DNA of 64,000 nt. Source: Bifidobacterium ruminantium DSM 6489 (GTDB lineage: Bacteria; Actinomycetota; Actinomycetes; Actinomycetales; Bifidobacteriaceae). Location of the stretch: assembly GCF_000770925.1 (NCBI RefSeq), contig NZ_JDTK01000002.1:148755-212754 (forward strand), given 5' to 3'. A program made the translations under genes and the position numbers. Shown here one piece after another: positions 18,123 through 26,438 of this stretch. The notes beneath the pieces are model-generated. The model worked only from the letters and a program-made list of their open reading frames with translations, was not told the origin of the DNA and searched no databases. Every line of letters starts with the position of its first letter. The stretch's first letter is position 1.

Positions 18123-18751
18123 GTGACGAGAAAACCCGTGAAGTGCCGTTGACCGACGTCATGGGAATCGCGGAGGTCTCGGACGAGCCCACGGAAACCC
18201 TGCCGGCCGTCGACGATCCGGGCGAGGCGAAGACCGAATCGTTCCAGAAGCCGTTCGACGGCGGTCCGGAAGCGCAGAGGAAGTTCGAATCGCAGGACGA
18301 GGCCGAATCGCAGGACGAGGCCGAATCGCTGGAAACCTCCGGACAAGACATGCGCGGAAGCTTTGCGGGCCGTTCGGCACGTCCGACCGGTTCCGTCAAA
18401 TCGGCTGATCCAGCCAAATCAGCCGAGCCGGTCGACCCCTCCAAGCAAGTGCGCATCGGCAAAACGGACGGCGAGCTGGTAATCCGCCCGTCCGGACCAA
18501 GCACCGGAACTATCGTGCTGGGCGTGTTCTTCTGCCTGATCGGCCTGATGTCCATGCTGTGCCTGCTGCCCATCGGCGCATGGCGGTGGATGCCGAATCC
18601 CTCGACGCTGTTCTTCTACGTGGTCGGCGGTCTCGGCGCGCTGCTGCTCATCATTTCCGTGGTCTGGGCCGTCGTCGCCGCGGTGCGTCTGCGCCGACGG
18701 GAACGCCAGTCAGCAGAACAGTCCCCAGAAAGCCAGCAGCGCCAACGATAG
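18119..18751 (+). CDS. Membrane protein of unknown function, coupled to PspC protein
   Basis: A 210-residue protein whose ATG overlaps the upstream stop (ATGA) behind GGAAAGGAAA, so it is translationally coupled to the PspC gene. The first about 120 residues are acidic and disordered, with an in-tandem ESQDEA repeat. Two hydrophobic segments follow (about 138-160 and 170-195), then a basic tail. No family recognised. The last 42 bp overlap the 3' end of the convergent hydrolase gene. Confidence 0.75.
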   Translation: MSDEKTREVPLTDVMGIAEVSDEPTETLPAVDDPGEAKTESFQKPFDGGPEAQRKFESQDEAESQDEAESLETSGQDMRGSFAGRSARPTGSVKSADPAKSAEPVDPSKQVRIGKTDGELVIRPSGPSTGTIVLGVFFCLIGLMSMLCLLPIGAWRWMPNPSTLFFYVVGGLGALLLIISVVWAVVAAVRLRRRERQSAEQSPESQQRQR

Positions 18752-20527
18752 CGCCGCCGACACCACCACACACGTGGCCACGATGACATGGCCGGATCCG
18801 ATGCATGCTTTTCCATCTTTTCCTATATCGCATCGGCTTCCGGCTGCGGCATCGTGGCCATTATTCATATCCGCATCGTCATCTATGCTTGCAATCGCGC
18901 GATTCCTAGCATGACGACGGCACGCGTCCACGATGATTTCCGCCAACAGCCAGGCGAACGCGACAAGGCTCAGCCATGTGAGCATGACGATGGCATGCCA
19001 GTTCTTGGCAAGCACCGCCGAATTGTCGGTCAACGAGATCGCATCAATGATGACGGTGACCAGATACGCCAGGAACACGCCGGTCGTGCCGACGGCAAGG
19101 AGGGTGTTGAGCGCCAGTGCGACGCGCATGCCGACCGGGAATCGATGGTCGGTTATTGCGATTGGACGTGCTGCATTCGGTTGTGTGGACGGACCTGTCG
19201 GTGTGGTCGCATCCGTTGAAAACATTGAAGTCGAATCCGTTGGCTCCGCCGGTTCCGTCGAAGCCGAATCGTGCGATATCCGCCGTGACGCACGGCGCTC
19301 GCGCACCCAGCCGGCGATGAGCAGAATTGGCGCGCCGCACATCGCCAGCAGCGCGCAGAGCGGGCAAACCGCGATTGCGCCGACAATCACACCCATCGAC
19401 TTCACCAGCGCGGGCGGGGTCTTCAGCGGTGCCGTGACCGTCTGATTCGGCTGCGTTCCGGCGATCATCGGCGTTGCCCAGCCGTTCGCACCCGTGCCGC
19501 TCGTCACCGCGTTGATCCAATCCTCCAGATCGTGCGTGTAATGCGGTTCCAACGGCAGTCCCGGAACCGTCTGATTCGAACCGGTTCGAAGCTGATGGTT
19601 CGCGTCATAATACCGCAGCGTCACATTCGTATTGCCAGCCTGGTTTGCGGCTTTGATCAGCAGCCGCGCGCCCTGTTCGACCGGCATGGCTGTGTCCTTG
19701 ACGCCATAGTTGATGAGTAGCGGCATGGTGAGCGATCTGCGGTATTTGGCCGCGTCGAAATCCGCATAGGCGAGTCCCATGCGTTGTGTGCCAAGGCTGG
19801 TGATGCGCGGAATAAGCTGCTTGACGGCATCGGGTGCGCCCGCGGCGGTCAGATAATTGGTGGCTGCGAGCGTCATCTGCTGACGGCCCGAAACGACCGG
19901 GGGAGAGGTGAGGATGGCGAAGGCAAGATCCGGATGCTGTTGCGTCAGCACGGTGGCGATCCATGTGCCTTCCGATTCGGCGTAGATGCCGGTTTCCGAT
20001 CTGCTCACGCCCGGCCATTTTCTCAGGATTTCCAGCGATTTCGCATAGTCGTGCGCGCTGGACACGTAGTCGCGGTGCAGCATGGTGTAGTTGTCGAGCC
20101 GCTTGTCCGGCACGAGAGTGGTGATGCCGGCCGACGCCATCGCGTTCGCCACGTCGACGAACGCCTCCGACGATTTGCCGGTGCCCGAACCGTGCAGGAA
20201 CAGGCATGCGGGACGATCTGCCGGCGCGTCGAGCGGCTCGCGAACGATGGCATTCACGGTTTTGCCGCCGTCCAACGCGACCGTGATATGCGTTTCCTTG
20301 GTGCGGTACGCGCCCTCCTGCGGGGTTTTGAACACGGCACCTGTGGCCGGGTCAACGGCTTGGATAGCGGTATTGGTCGTGGTGAGCGTGATATGGTCCG
20401 TGAACGGCTCGACCTGCCATTTCGGCGCCATCGCATTGCCGAGCGCGCATAGGACCATGGTCAGAAGAAGCGCCAGCGCGGTAGTCGCCGCGCAGGTGAC
20501 GAGAATTCGTTTCACAATGCTTCGCAC
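18710..20527 (-). CDS. Alpha/beta hydrolase with membrane segments
   Basis: About 605 residues. An N-terminal signal anchor (ILVTCAATTALALLLTMVLC) precedes an exported alpha/beta hydrolase fold with the oxyanion strand PACLFLHGSGTG, nucleophile elbow AESEG (G-x-S-x-G-like, YAESEGTWIA) and a late His in YYDANHQL. The C-terminal about 200 residues contain several membrane helices. Family members of this type are acyl or peptide hydrolases of the cell surface; the substrate is unknown. GTG 20527 is preceded by TAGAGT 8 nt upstream (leaderless pattern). The open frame continues far upstream antisense to no signal and is not all coding. Confidence 0.75.
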   Translation of the reverse strand: MRSIVKRILVTCAATTALALLLTMVLCALGNAMAPKWQVEPFTDHITLTTTNTAIQAVDPATGAVFKTPQEGAYRTKETHITVALDGGKTVNAIVREPLDAPADRPACLFLHGSGTGKSSEAFVDVANAMASAGITTLVPDKRLDNYTMLHRDYVSSAHDYAKSLEILRKWPGVSRSETGIYAESEGTWIATVLTQQHPDLAFAILTSPPVVSGRQQMTLAATNYLTAAGAPDAVKQLIPRITSLGTQRMGLAYADFDAAKYRRSLTMPLLINYGVKDTAMPVEQGARLLIKAANQAGNTNVTLRYYDANHQLRTGSNQTVPGLPLEPHYTHDLEDWINAVTSGTGANGWATPMIAGTQPNQTVTAPLKTPPALVKSMGVIVGAIAVCPLCALLAMCGAPILLIAGWVRERRASRRISHDSASTEPAEPTDSTSMFSTDATTPTGPSTQPNAARPIAITDHRFPVGMRVALALNTLLAVGTTGVFLAYLVTVIIDAISLTDNSAVLAKNWHAIVMLTWLSLVAFAWLLAEIIVDACRRHARNRAIASIDDDADMNNGHDAAAGSRCDIGKDGKACIGSGHVIVATCVVVSAALSLALLAFWGLFC

Positions 20528-20907
20528 GGTACGCCACTCTAGTCGTATTCGGCGTGCGTGGCGCGGAAAACACGGAATCATGGGGAATCCGCGTATAATC
20601 GCGATTTCGTAATCGCCAACCGACGTTTCGTGCTGCAAATCAACACGAAACCAGGGGAAAATCGCAATAACCCCTTCCACAATCCACCTGTGGATATGTG
20701 GAAATCCTTTGATGCGGGCAGACGTCGGTTCCATCGCATCCCCTCCGCCAAACCGACGCTGAGCGTCCTCCAGCCGTCGGTTTCGCCGCACCTTTTCCGC
20801 CAAACCGACGCTTAGGCCCTCCTCAGCGTCGGTTTCGCGGATTGGGGGCGATGGAATCGACGCTGAGATGGGATTTGGGGGAGAAGGATGGGAAGGTTGG
20901 GATGGGG
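20528..20907. other. Intergenic region with phased CGTCGGTT repeats
   Basis: This 380-bp gap between the MFS stop and the hydrolase start has no convincing gene. It holds the hydrolase promoter on the minus strand and the phased inverted repeats described at 20618-20834. Confidence 0.7.
20618..20834. repeat. Phased inverted repeats, CGTCGGTT/AACCGACG (left array)
   Basis: CGTCGGTT occurs at 20723, 20775 and 20827 and its complement AACCGACG at 20751 and 20803, plus an outlier at 20618. The starts alternate exactly 28, 24, 28, 24 bp. Each AACCGACG..CGTCGGTT pair can fold into a hairpin. The same pattern recurs on the other side of the MFS gene. Confidence 0.8.
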
Positions 20908-22062
20908 CTAGGCGCGGGCTTCGTAGCGACGGGTGTAGAGCACCAGCAGGATGACGGCGAGCAGGCTGATCGGCGCGCCTGCGATGCCGGTGAAATGGTA
21001 ATTCATCGCCGTCGCGGTCAGTGCCGCTCCGCCGACGATGGAACCGATCGCATTGCCGAAATTGAAGGCGATTTGTACGGCGGCACCGGCAATCAGCTCG
21101 CCGCCGCCTTCGCCCGCCTGCACCATCAGCAGTTGCTGTGGCGATGAATTGAAGAACAGCGCGAAACCGATGATGAACGTCAGCAACGCGGTGGTCGCAT
21201 GATTGCCGGGCAACAGGAAGACCAGCAACAGTCCGCACAAGGCGATGCCGTGCGATAGCGCCGCGGTCGCGCCCGCCTTCCACAGGTCGGTCAGCCTGCC
21301 GCCCACGATGCCGCCGACCACCATGCCGAGGCCGGCGAGCACCATCAGCATCGGCACCATCGTCGCCGACCATCCGCCGGTTTTCTGCAACCACGGCGAC
21401 ACGTAGCTCCACCAGCAGAAGATGCCCGAATTGCCGAAGAACACGGCCAGCAGAATCAGCCACGGGCCGGGATGGGTGAGGAAGCGGAACTGCCCCTTGA
21501 TGCCGGCGTCCTTGATCGGATCGATGGACGGCACCCACGAAATCACCACGACGATCGTCATAAGCGCCCAGGCGGCCAGAATCGCAAACGCCAGCCGCCA
21601 GGACATCGCCTCGGCGAGCAACGTTCCCGCGGGCACGCCCAGCATGTTGGCCACCGTCTGGCCCATCACCATCATGGACACGGATTGCGCCTCCTTGCCC
21701 TTGTCGGCAAGCGTTTTGGCGATCGGCGTGGCCGTGCCGAAGAACGCGCCATGCGGCAGGCCGGAAATGAAACGCGCCACCAGCAGCATCGGCGAGCAGA
21801 AGGAGACGGCGCTGAGCGTGTTGCCGACCAACGCGATGGCCATGAACAGGATGATGAGATGCTTCGGCGGCACCTTGCGGCCGAACACCAGGATCAGTGT
21901 GCCGATACACACGCCGATGGCGTATGCGGAGATGTAATGGCCGGCCGCGGGAATGCTGACATGCATGGCGGTGGCCGTCTGGGGCAGGATGCCCATCATC
22001 ACGAATTCGGCGGCGCCGAGGATGAGGGCGCCGGAGGCCAGCGCCAGAATGCTTCTCTTCAT
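20908..22062 (-). CDS. MFS transporter, AraJ/YdhP-type exporter
   Basis: A 384-residue, 12-helix major facilitator. LGAAEFVMMGILPQTATAM and RFISGLPHGAFFGTATPIAK are typical of the AraJ/YdhP/ChlR drug-efflux branch. It starts at 22062 behind AAGGA. The gene is flanked on both sides by the phased CGTCGGTT repeats. The substrate cannot be predicted; sugar-related or antibiotic efflux are both known for relatives. Confidence 0.88.
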   Translation of the reverse strand: MKRSILALASGALILGAAEFVMMGILPQTATAMHVSIPAAGHYISAYAIGVCIGTLILVFGRKVPPKHLIILFMAIALVGNTLSAVSFCSPMLLVARFISGLPHGAFFGTATPIAKTLADKGKEAQSVSMMVMGQTVANMLGVPAGTLLAEAMSWRLAFAILAAWALMTIVVVISWVPSIDPIKDAGIKGQFRFLTHPGPWLILLAVFFGNSGIFCWWSYVSPWLQKTGGWSATMVPMLMVLAGLGMVVGGIVGGRLTDLWKAGATAALSHGIALCGLLLVFLLPGNHATTALLTFIIGFALFFNSSPQQLLMVQAGEGGGELIAGAAVQIAFNFGNAIGSIVGGAALTATAMNYHFTGIAGAPISLLAVILLVLYTRRYEARA

Positions 22063-22115
22063 GGGGATTCCTTATTTTGGATTGTCCGCCGAACCAGCAC
22101 TTGGATGGTGCCAAG

Positions 22116-22175
22116 CGTCGGTTCGATATTGCGATTCCCGCGAAACCGACGGTGAGACGGTGCCAAGCGTCGGTT
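22116..22175. repeat. Phased inverted repeats, CGTCGGTT/AACCGACG (right array)
   Basis: CGTCGGTT at 22116 and 22168 with AACCGACG at 22144, spaced 28 then 24 bp, exactly as in the left array. It lies between the MFS start and tRNA-Pro. Confidence 0.8.
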
Positions 22176-22223
22176 TGATGGAAAGGCAAAGAAAAAGGCG
22201 GAACCGAAGTTCCGCCTTAGTTG

Positions 22224-22297
<74 letters not shown>

Positions 22298-22392
22298 TTT
22301 GGCAACAGTTGGTTATGTTACACGATTGCGCGGTGCTTGCAAATACGGCGTGTCGCGTGTTGTGTAGTGGCTTCTCGGTACACTGTTGGCTT

Positions 22393-24072
22393 ATGACTGA
22401 GACCAATGAATCCCAAGAAAACCAGAATGAGGACGAGGCTGCGGTCCCCACTATGACCACGGTGGAACGCGCCGAAATGCTGCTGCAGCAGGATGCTGCG
22501 ATTCGCGCCAAGATCAACGACGGCGCCACTTTGGACGAGGCCGTGGACCCGTCCAACAAGGAATTCGGCCCGCTGGCCCACCCGGAGCAGGTGCAGATGC
22601 GTGTGGCCAAGCGCGCCATGATGCTCAAGGAAGGCATCCAGCCGTACCCGGTGACCCTCGACGTCACCGCCACCATCGAAGAGGTCCGCGCCAAGTACGA
22701 CGGCAAGCTCGAAGCGGGCGACGAGACCGAGGACGTGGTCGGCATCGCCGGCCGTGTGCTGTTCCTGCGCAACGCGGGCGGCCTGTGCTTCGTGCAGCTG
22801 TCCGCCGGCGATGGCACCAAGATCCAGGGCATGATCTCCAAGAAGGAGATTGGCGCCGACTCTCTGAAGCAGTTCAAGCAGCTGGTCGACTTGGGCGACC
22901 ACCTGTTCATCAAGGGCCGAGTGATCGCCTCCAAAACCGGCGAACTGTCCGTGTTCGCCACCGAATGGGCAATCGCCGCCAAGGCGCTGCAGCCGCTGCC
23001 GGCGCTGCACAAGGACCTGAACGAGGACACTCGCACCCGCAAGCCGTACATCGGCATGATCGCGGACGAGAAGATCCGCAACATGGTGCGCAACCGTTCC
23101 AAGGCCGTCGCCTCCCTGCGCAAGACCTTCGCCGACCATGACTTCCTCGAGGTCGAGACCCCGATGCTGCAGACCGTGCACGGCGGCGCCGCGGCCCGTC
23201 CGTTCACCACGCATATGAACGCCTTCGACTTGGACCTCTACCTGCGCATCGCGCCGGAACTGTTCCTGAAGCGTTGCCTCGTCGGTGGCATCGACCGCGT
23301 GTTCGAAATCAACCGCGACTTCCGCAACGAGGGCGTCGACGCCACCCACGCCCCGGAATTCACCATGGTCGAGGCATACCAGGCCTACGGCGACTATGAC
23401 ACCATCGGCGCGCTCGTCAAGCAGCTCGTGCAGGACACTGCCATGGACGTGTTCGGCAGCCACAAGGTGACGCTGCTGGACGGCACCGAATACGATTTCG
23501 GCGGCGAATGGAAGACCATCAGCATGTACGACTCCCTTTCCAAGGCCCTGGGCGAGGAAATCGTGCCGAACGGCGGTCCGGACAACCCCGGCACCTCCGT
23601 GGAGCACTTGGGCGAGATCGCCGACAAGCTCGGCGTGGAACGCGACGACGTGGAGAACCACGGCAAGCTCGTCGAACACCTGTGGGAGCACTTCTACGAG
23701 GACAAGCTGTACGAGCCGACCTTCGTGCGCGACTTCCCGGTCGAGACCTCCCCGCTGGTCAAGGGCCACCGTTCCAAGGCCGGCGTGGTCGAGAAGTGGG
23801 ATCTGTACGTGCGCGGCTTCGAACTGGCCACCGGCTACTCCGAGCTCAACGACCCGGTCGTGCAGCGCGAACGCTTCGTGGCCCAGGCCAAGGACGCGCT
23901 CGCCGGTGACGAGGAGGCCTGCGATATCGATGAGGACTTCCTGGAGGCCCTCGGCGTGGGCATGCCTCCGGCAGGCGGTATGGGCATGGGCATCGACCGA
24001 CTGCTCATCGCACTGACCGGCGCCACCATCCGCGAGACCATCACCTTCCCGCTTGTCAAACCGCTGAATTGA
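22393..24072 (+). CDS. lysS: Lysyl-tRNA synthetase, class II
   Basis: A 559-residue enzyme charging tRNA-Lys. An acidic N-terminal tail is followed by the OB-fold anticodon-binding domain (about 90-210: VVGIAGRVLFLRNAGG, GDHLFIKGRV) and the class II catalytic core with motif 2 (VFEINRDFRNEGVDATHAPEFT) split around residue 305-325 and motif 3 GMGMGIDRLLIALTG near the C-terminus. ATG 22393 is preceded by TACACT 8 nt upstream and no Shine-Dalgarno, so it is probably leaderless; an in-frame upstream ATG would run into tRNA-Pro DNA. Confidence 0.97.
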   Translation: MTETNESQENQNEDEAAVPTMTTVERAEMLLQQDAAIRAKINDGATLDEAVDPSNKEFGPLAHPEQVQMRVAKRAMMLKEGIQPYPVTLDVTATIEEVRAKYDGKLEAGDETEDVVGIAGRVLFLRNAGGLCFVQLSAGDGTKIQGMISKKEIGADSLKQFKQLVDLGDHLFIKGRVIASKTGELSVFATEWAIAAKALQPLPALHKDLNEDTRTRKPYIGMIADEKIRNMVRNRSKAVASLRKTFADHDFLEVETPMLQTVHGGAAARPFTTHMNAFDLDLYLRIAPELFLKRCLVGGIDRVFEINRDFRNEGVDATHAPEFTMVEAYQAYGDYDTIGALVKQLVQDTAMDVFGSHKVTLLDGTEYDFGGEWKTISMYDSLSKALGEEIVPNGGPDNPGTSVEHLGEIADKLGVERDDVENHGKLVEHLWEHFYEDKLYEPTFVRDFPVETSPLVKGHRSKAGVVEKWDLYVRGFELATGYSELNDPVVQRERFVAQAKDALAGDEEACDIDEDFLEALGVGMPPAGGMGMGIDRLLIALTGATIRETITFPLVKPLN

Positions 24073-24167
24073 GCAAAGCTCAATTCATATCGGTTTGACG
24101 CGAGCCGCGGCATCCCGCTTGGCAGGATGCCGCCCGAGGAGAAGAACAGTCCTGTGGACTGTTCTCC
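24066..24167. repeat. Three consecutive hairpins after lysS
   Basis: GAATTGAGC/GCTCAATTC (24066-24074/24078-24086) overlaps the lysS stop. It is followed by GCGGCATCC/GGATGCCGC (24107-24115/24125-24133) and a long hairpin with arms at 24138-24152 and 24156-24167 (one bulge). No T runs follow, so these look like structured 3' UTR or small RNA rather than terminators. Confidence 0.65.
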
Positions 24168-24224
24168 GACGAAGGTATCCGCTTGCCGCCGGAGCCATCC
24201 TTAAAAAATAAAAGAGCAATTACT

Positions 24225-24256
24225 AAAGGGCGTTCCCAATACGGGAGCGCCCTTTT
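24225..24256 (+). terminator. Intrinsic terminator after lysS
   Basis: A 13-bp stem (24225-24237 with 24243-24255, one G-U pair), 5-nt loop and T run, at the end of the structured 3' region. Confidence 0.85.
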
Positions 24257-24303
24257 GCATACCCTCGCACACTCTCGCACACCCAACATCTAACATGAGA
24301 TTC

Positions 24304-25377
24304 ATGGAAATATCGGCTTGGATTCGCGGCGCTCGCCTGAAAACCCTGCCGCTGGCGATCGCCCCAGTGGTTATCGGGGCCGCGCTGTCGTGGCGGGGCG
24401 TGTTTCTTTACTCGCAGGGTGGCGATATATGGCATGAGCCGTGTCCGTTCTTCGGCGGGCAGCATGACTTGAGCGAATTGAAATTCGGCTCGCTGGTCGG
24501 CGAATGCCAGCGTTCCGCAGGCTGGTTCATCTTGGTGGCGGTGCTGTGCGGTTGCGTGGCGTTGTTCCTGCAGGTCGCCGCGAATTTCGCGAACGACTAT
24601 TCCGACGGCATACGTGGCACCGACGAGGGGCGTGCCGTCGATTCCGCACGGTCATTTGCAAAAACACCATCCGCGGAATCGACTTCGACTCCGGAAATGC
24701 TTCCGGCATCGCAGCCCCAGCATGGCCCGGCCCGCCTCGTCGCATCCGGCGTGAATCCGAAGAAAGTACTGGCCGCGGCCGGAATCAACGCGCTGATCGC
24801 CTGCCTGTGCGGTCTGGCCGTTATTGCGTTGACCGGTTATTGGTGGTTCATCCTGGTCGGCGTCGCCTGCCTTGTGGCCGGGTGGTGTTACGTCGGCGGC
24901 AAACACCCCTATGGCTACCACTACTTGGGCGAGATATTCGTCTTCGTCTTCTTCGGCCTGGTCGCCACCTGCGGCACGATGTTCGCCCTGACCGGCACAG
25001 TCTCCCTAAGCGGAGTTCTCGGTGGCGCGAACGTCGGTTTTATCGCCGTCGCGGTCCTGTGCGTCAACAACTTGCGTGACATCGAATCCGACCGCGAACA
25101 CGGCAAACACACGTGGATGACCGCCTTGGGCCGGCGCAACGGTACCGTATTCACAATCGTGCTGCTGGCCGCTGCCATACTGCTGGCTGTCGCGTATGCC
25201 AAGCTGCAATCGGCGTGCACGATCCCGACAATCATCATGCTGGCGATCACCTGCGCGATATGCGCTGCTGTAGCCGTCGCAATCGCAAGAAAACACTACG
25301 GCAAAGCACTGCCGCTCTGCACATTCGCCTCGCTGGCGCTCGCCGCCGCATTTGTCGCGACGGTGGCATTCGCTTGA
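24304..25377 (+). CDS. menA: UbiA-family prenyltransferase, MenA-like
   Basis: A 357-residue polytopic prenyltransferase resembling 1,4-dihydroxy-2-naphthoate polyprenyltransferase, which attaches a prenyl tail to DHNA at the membrane. The start shows RGARLKTLPLAIAPVVIGAA, and the prenyl-diphosphate-binding motif is AANFANDYSDGIRGTDEGR. A later Asp motif is LRDIESDREHGKHTW. Two insertions are unusual: a Ser/Pro-rich stretch of about 30 residues between TDEGR and GPARLVASG, and an N-terminal luminal loop. ATG 24304 is chosen because TAACAT lies 7 nt upstream; ATG 24295 would add three residues. No other menaquinone gene is nearby. Confidence 0.82.
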   Translation: MEISAWIRGARLKTLPLAIAPVVIGAALSWRGVFLYSQGGDIWHEPCPFFGGQHDLSELKFGSLVGECQRSAGWFILVAVLCGCVALFLQVAANFANDYSDGIRGTDEGRAVDSARSFAKTPSAESTSTPEMLPASQPQHGPARLVASGVNPKKVLAAAGINALIACLCGLAVIALTGYWWFILVGVACLVAGWCYVGGKHPYGYHYLGEIFVFVFFGLVATCGTMFALTGTVSLSGVLGGANVGFIAVAVLCVNNLRDIESDREHGKHTWMTALGRRNGTVFTIVLLAAAILLAVAYAKLQSACTIPTIIMLAITCAICAAVAVAIARKHYGKALPLCTFASLALAAAFVATVAFA

Positions 25378-25450
25378 GCCCGACTGCAAACGTCCGTGCA
25401 ACGGAATGAAAATTGTTTCATGACCGTAACCGAATAATCGTCATCATCGG

Positions 25451-25478
25451 TTGTGTTGGCCGCACAAGGCGGTAGACT
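25451..25478 (+). promoter_or_regulatory. Promoter of gpmA (leaderless type)
   Basis: TTGTGT (25451-25456), a 16-bp spacer and TAGACT (25473-25478), 7 nt before the ATG. This puts the transcription start at or next to the start codon. Confidence 0.6.
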
Positions 25479-25485
25479 GGCAACT

Positions 25486-26226
25486 ATGACTTACAAACTA
25501 GTACTGCTCCGTCATGGACAGAGCGCATGGAATAAAACCAATCAGTTCACCGGCTGGGTCGATGTCCCGCTGACCGAGCAGGGTGTCGAGGAAGCCAAGA
25601 ACGGTGGCCGCCTGCTCAAGGAGAAGAACGTCCTTCCGGATATCGTCTTCACTTCGATGCTGCGTCGCGCCATCAACACCGCCAACTACGCGCTGGACGA
25701 GGCCGATCGCCTGTGGATCCCCGTCAAGCGCAGCTGGCGTCTCAACGAGCGTCACTACGGCGCTCTGCAGGGCAAGAACAAGACCGCCATCCGCGAAGAG
25801 TATGGCGACGAGAAGTTCATGCTGTGGCGTCGTTCCTACGCCACCCCGCCGCCGGACATCAATCCGGACGACGAGTACGCGCAGAACCATGATCCGCGCT
25901 ACACCGGCGATCCGGTTCCGGAAGCCGAATGCCTGGCCGATGTGGTCAAGCGCGTTGAGCCGTACTTCAAGTCCGACATCGAGCCGGAGCTGAAGGCCGG
26001 CAAGACCGTTCTGATCGCCGCCCACGGCAACAGCCTGCGCGCCATCGTGAAGATGCTTGACAACCTCTCCGAAGAGGAGATCGCCAAGGTCAACATCCCG
26101 ACCGCAATGCCGCTGCTGTACGAGCTGGACGAGAACTTCAAACCGATCAAGCCGCGTGGCGAGTACCTGGATCCGGAAGCCGCAGCTGCCGGTGCCGCCG
26201 CTGTCGCCGCCCAGGGCCAGAAGTGA
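25486..26226 (+). CDS. gpmA: 2,3-bisphosphoglycerate-dependent phosphoglycerate mutase
   Basis: A 246-residue enzyme converting 3- to 2-phosphoglycerate in lower glycolysis. The phospho-His lies in [11 protein letters not shown], and the second catalytic His in [32 protein letters not shown] and [12 protein letters not shown] are classic dPGM signatures. Start ATG 25486 has TAGACT 7 nt upstream. An Ala-rich C-terminal tail follows the catalytic core. A terminator lies 55 bp downstream. Confidence 0.97.
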   Translation: MTYKLVLLRHGQSAWNKTNQFTGWVDVPLTEQGVEEAKNGGRLLKEKNVLPDIVFTSMLRRAINTANYALDEADRLWIPVKRSWRLNERHYGALQGKNKTAIREEYGDEKFMLWRRSYATPPPDINPDDEYAQNHDPRYTGDPVPEAECLADVVKRVEPYFKSDIEPELKAGKTVLIAAHGNSLRAIVKMLDNLSEEEIAKVNIPTAMPLLYELDENFKPIKPRGEYLDPEAAAAGAAAVAAQGQK

Positions 26227-26280
26227 GTTCGCTGCGATTGATACGCGGGCTATCGCGTTCAGTCGCATGAAACGCATATG

Positions 26281-26321
26281 AAAAGGTAGGAATCCACAGT
26301 ACGTGGGTTCCCACCTTTTTA
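26281..26321 (+). terminator. Intrinsic terminator after gpmA
   Basis: A 16-bp stem with two G-U pairs (about 26282-26297 and 26304-26319) ending in a T run. Confidence 0.85.
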
Positions 26322-26438
26322 CGTCCGGCGCCTTTGTCGGAATGCCGCGCTCGTCTGACGTTCGCCTGCCGTGCCGTCCGTCGTGCACAATTCGAAATAT
26401 CGAAATGCGCGCGACGGACGGACGCTATCGCAATCGGC

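Noticed and set aside
20528..22189. Minus-strand open frame continuing upstream of the hydrolase start, over 550 codons, antisense-frame to the MFS gene
   Set aside because: It reads through the MFS gene in another frame, with composition driven by high GC; the MFS frame has the conserved motifs. Only the part from about 20527 is coding.
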